In this document: positions 63,953 through 64,000 of the stretch, one piece after another | How positions within the stretch are numbered: the stretch's first letter is position 1 | How the letters are laid out: the number at the start of each line of letters is the position of its first letter | NCBI GenBank assembly: GCA_037893225.1 | Contig: JAZGUH010000333.1 | Coordinates: 1-64,000, forward strand | From: Hippasteria phrygiana | Lineage: Eukaryota > Echinodermata > Asteroidea > Valvatida > Goniasteridae | Direction of reading: 5' to 3' | DNA length: 64,000 bases | Made by a program: the position numbers and the translations under genes | The notes under the pieces: model-generated | Told to the model about the DNA's origin: nothing | Seen by the model: only the letters and a program-made list of their open reading frames with translations | Databases searched by the model: none

Positions 63953-64000
63953 TTGTGGAGAAAATTCAAACCTCGCAATGTTTATTTTCTTTCCGGCCAA

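Larger units (their letters stand above)
1..64000 (+). repeat. 232-bp satellite DNA array (about 276 monomers, head to tail)
   Basis: The window consists entirely of a 232-bp unit repeated in one orientation. The landmark TTGTGGAGAAAATT recurs every 232 bp (for example 177, 637, 869, 61169, 63953) with only six 228-bp exceptions. No unique sequence lies between units and neither array edge is present, so the true array is longer than 64 kb. Divergence is almost wholly by substitution, a few percent between ordinary monomers. Arrays of this size and regularity, with multi-monomer higher-order repeats, are known from eukaryotic centromeres, pericentromeres and heterochromatic knobs; which applies here cannot be read from the sequence. 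No tRNA, rRNA, telomere repeat, transposon terminus or inverted segment is visible anywhere. Confidence 0.98.

Noticed and set aside
1..64000. CRISPR array
   Set aside because: Direct repeats are contiguous 232-bp units without unique spacers, and the unit is far longer than a CRISPR repeat.
1..64000. Telomere repeats, tRNA, rRNA or transposon ends
   Set aside because: The 232-bp unit and its variants contain no TTAGG or TTTAGGG-type tandem, no cloverleaf-like paired arms with A and B boxes, no target-site duplication and no terminal inverted repeat.
1..64000. Inverted segments or strand switches within the array
   Set aside because: The landmark is found only on the + strand at every step, so no inversion larger than the possible 8-bp event is present.

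Overview
The whole 64 kb window is one uninterrupted satellite DNA array. A 232-bp monomer is repeated head to tail, always in the same orientation, about 276 times. It runs from the first base to the last with no unique sequence, gene, RNA gene, transposon or flank. Long megasatellite-like arrays with a nested higher-order repeat (HOR) structure are typical of centromeric, pericentromeric or other heterochromatic blocks of eukaryotic chromosomes, so the source is almost certainly a eukaryote assembled from long reads. I do not recognise the monomer and cannot name the species. The reference monomer is about 38% GC, and CpG is only mildly depleted (6 per monomer against roughly 8 expected), which argues against a heavily CpG-depleted vertebrate-type array.

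Monomer coordinates below start at the TTGTGGAGAAAATT landmark (offset 1). There are two main sequence classes. The common class A makes up roughly four fifths of monomers. Class B (55 by my count) differs by a tight cluster of substitutions at offsets 40-70. Six monomers are 228 bp long through one shared 4-bp deletion. Every other landmark interval is an exact multiple of 232 bp, so no other net length change is present: after the 24 missing bases are added back, landmarks 177 and 62793 are exactly 270 monomers apart.

Layout. (1) About 1-37.7 kb is a mosaic of old and new segmental duplications with no single dominant HOR. It contains a 924-bp 4-mer tandem pair (1-1848), 1.5-kb blocks repeated at +3,012 and +3,244 bp (1.7-8.0 kb), a 2.2-kb block repeated at +4,176 bp (10.4-16.8 kb), a 4-mer duplication (19.87-21.72 kb), a 12-mer (2,784 bp) repeated at 24.6-30.1 kb, and a near-perfect 11-mer (2,552 bp) dimer at 31.16-36.27 kb. 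(2) About 37.7-41.2 kb is a transition zone where left-side variants disappear and right-side variants appear. (3) About 41.2-51.7 kb holds two long related units (25 and 20 monomers). (4) From 51,657 to 63,952 there is a clean 12-monomer HOR of 2,784 bp in four nearly identical copies, interrupted only by insertions of 3 and 2 monomers that are themselves copies of the unit's last monomers. The most homogenised sequence is at the right edge.

Overlapping open frames of 120 codons recur once per monomer on the + strand. They start at TTG, shift frame in each monomer (232 is not divisible by 3) and resemble no family I know, so I treat them as by-products of the repeat. The biological interest is in how the array evolves: HOR birth, insertion and trimming of monomer groups, gene-conversion mosaics, adjacent-base doublet changes, a possible 8-bp micro-inversion, and unusual density of CATG tetramers.
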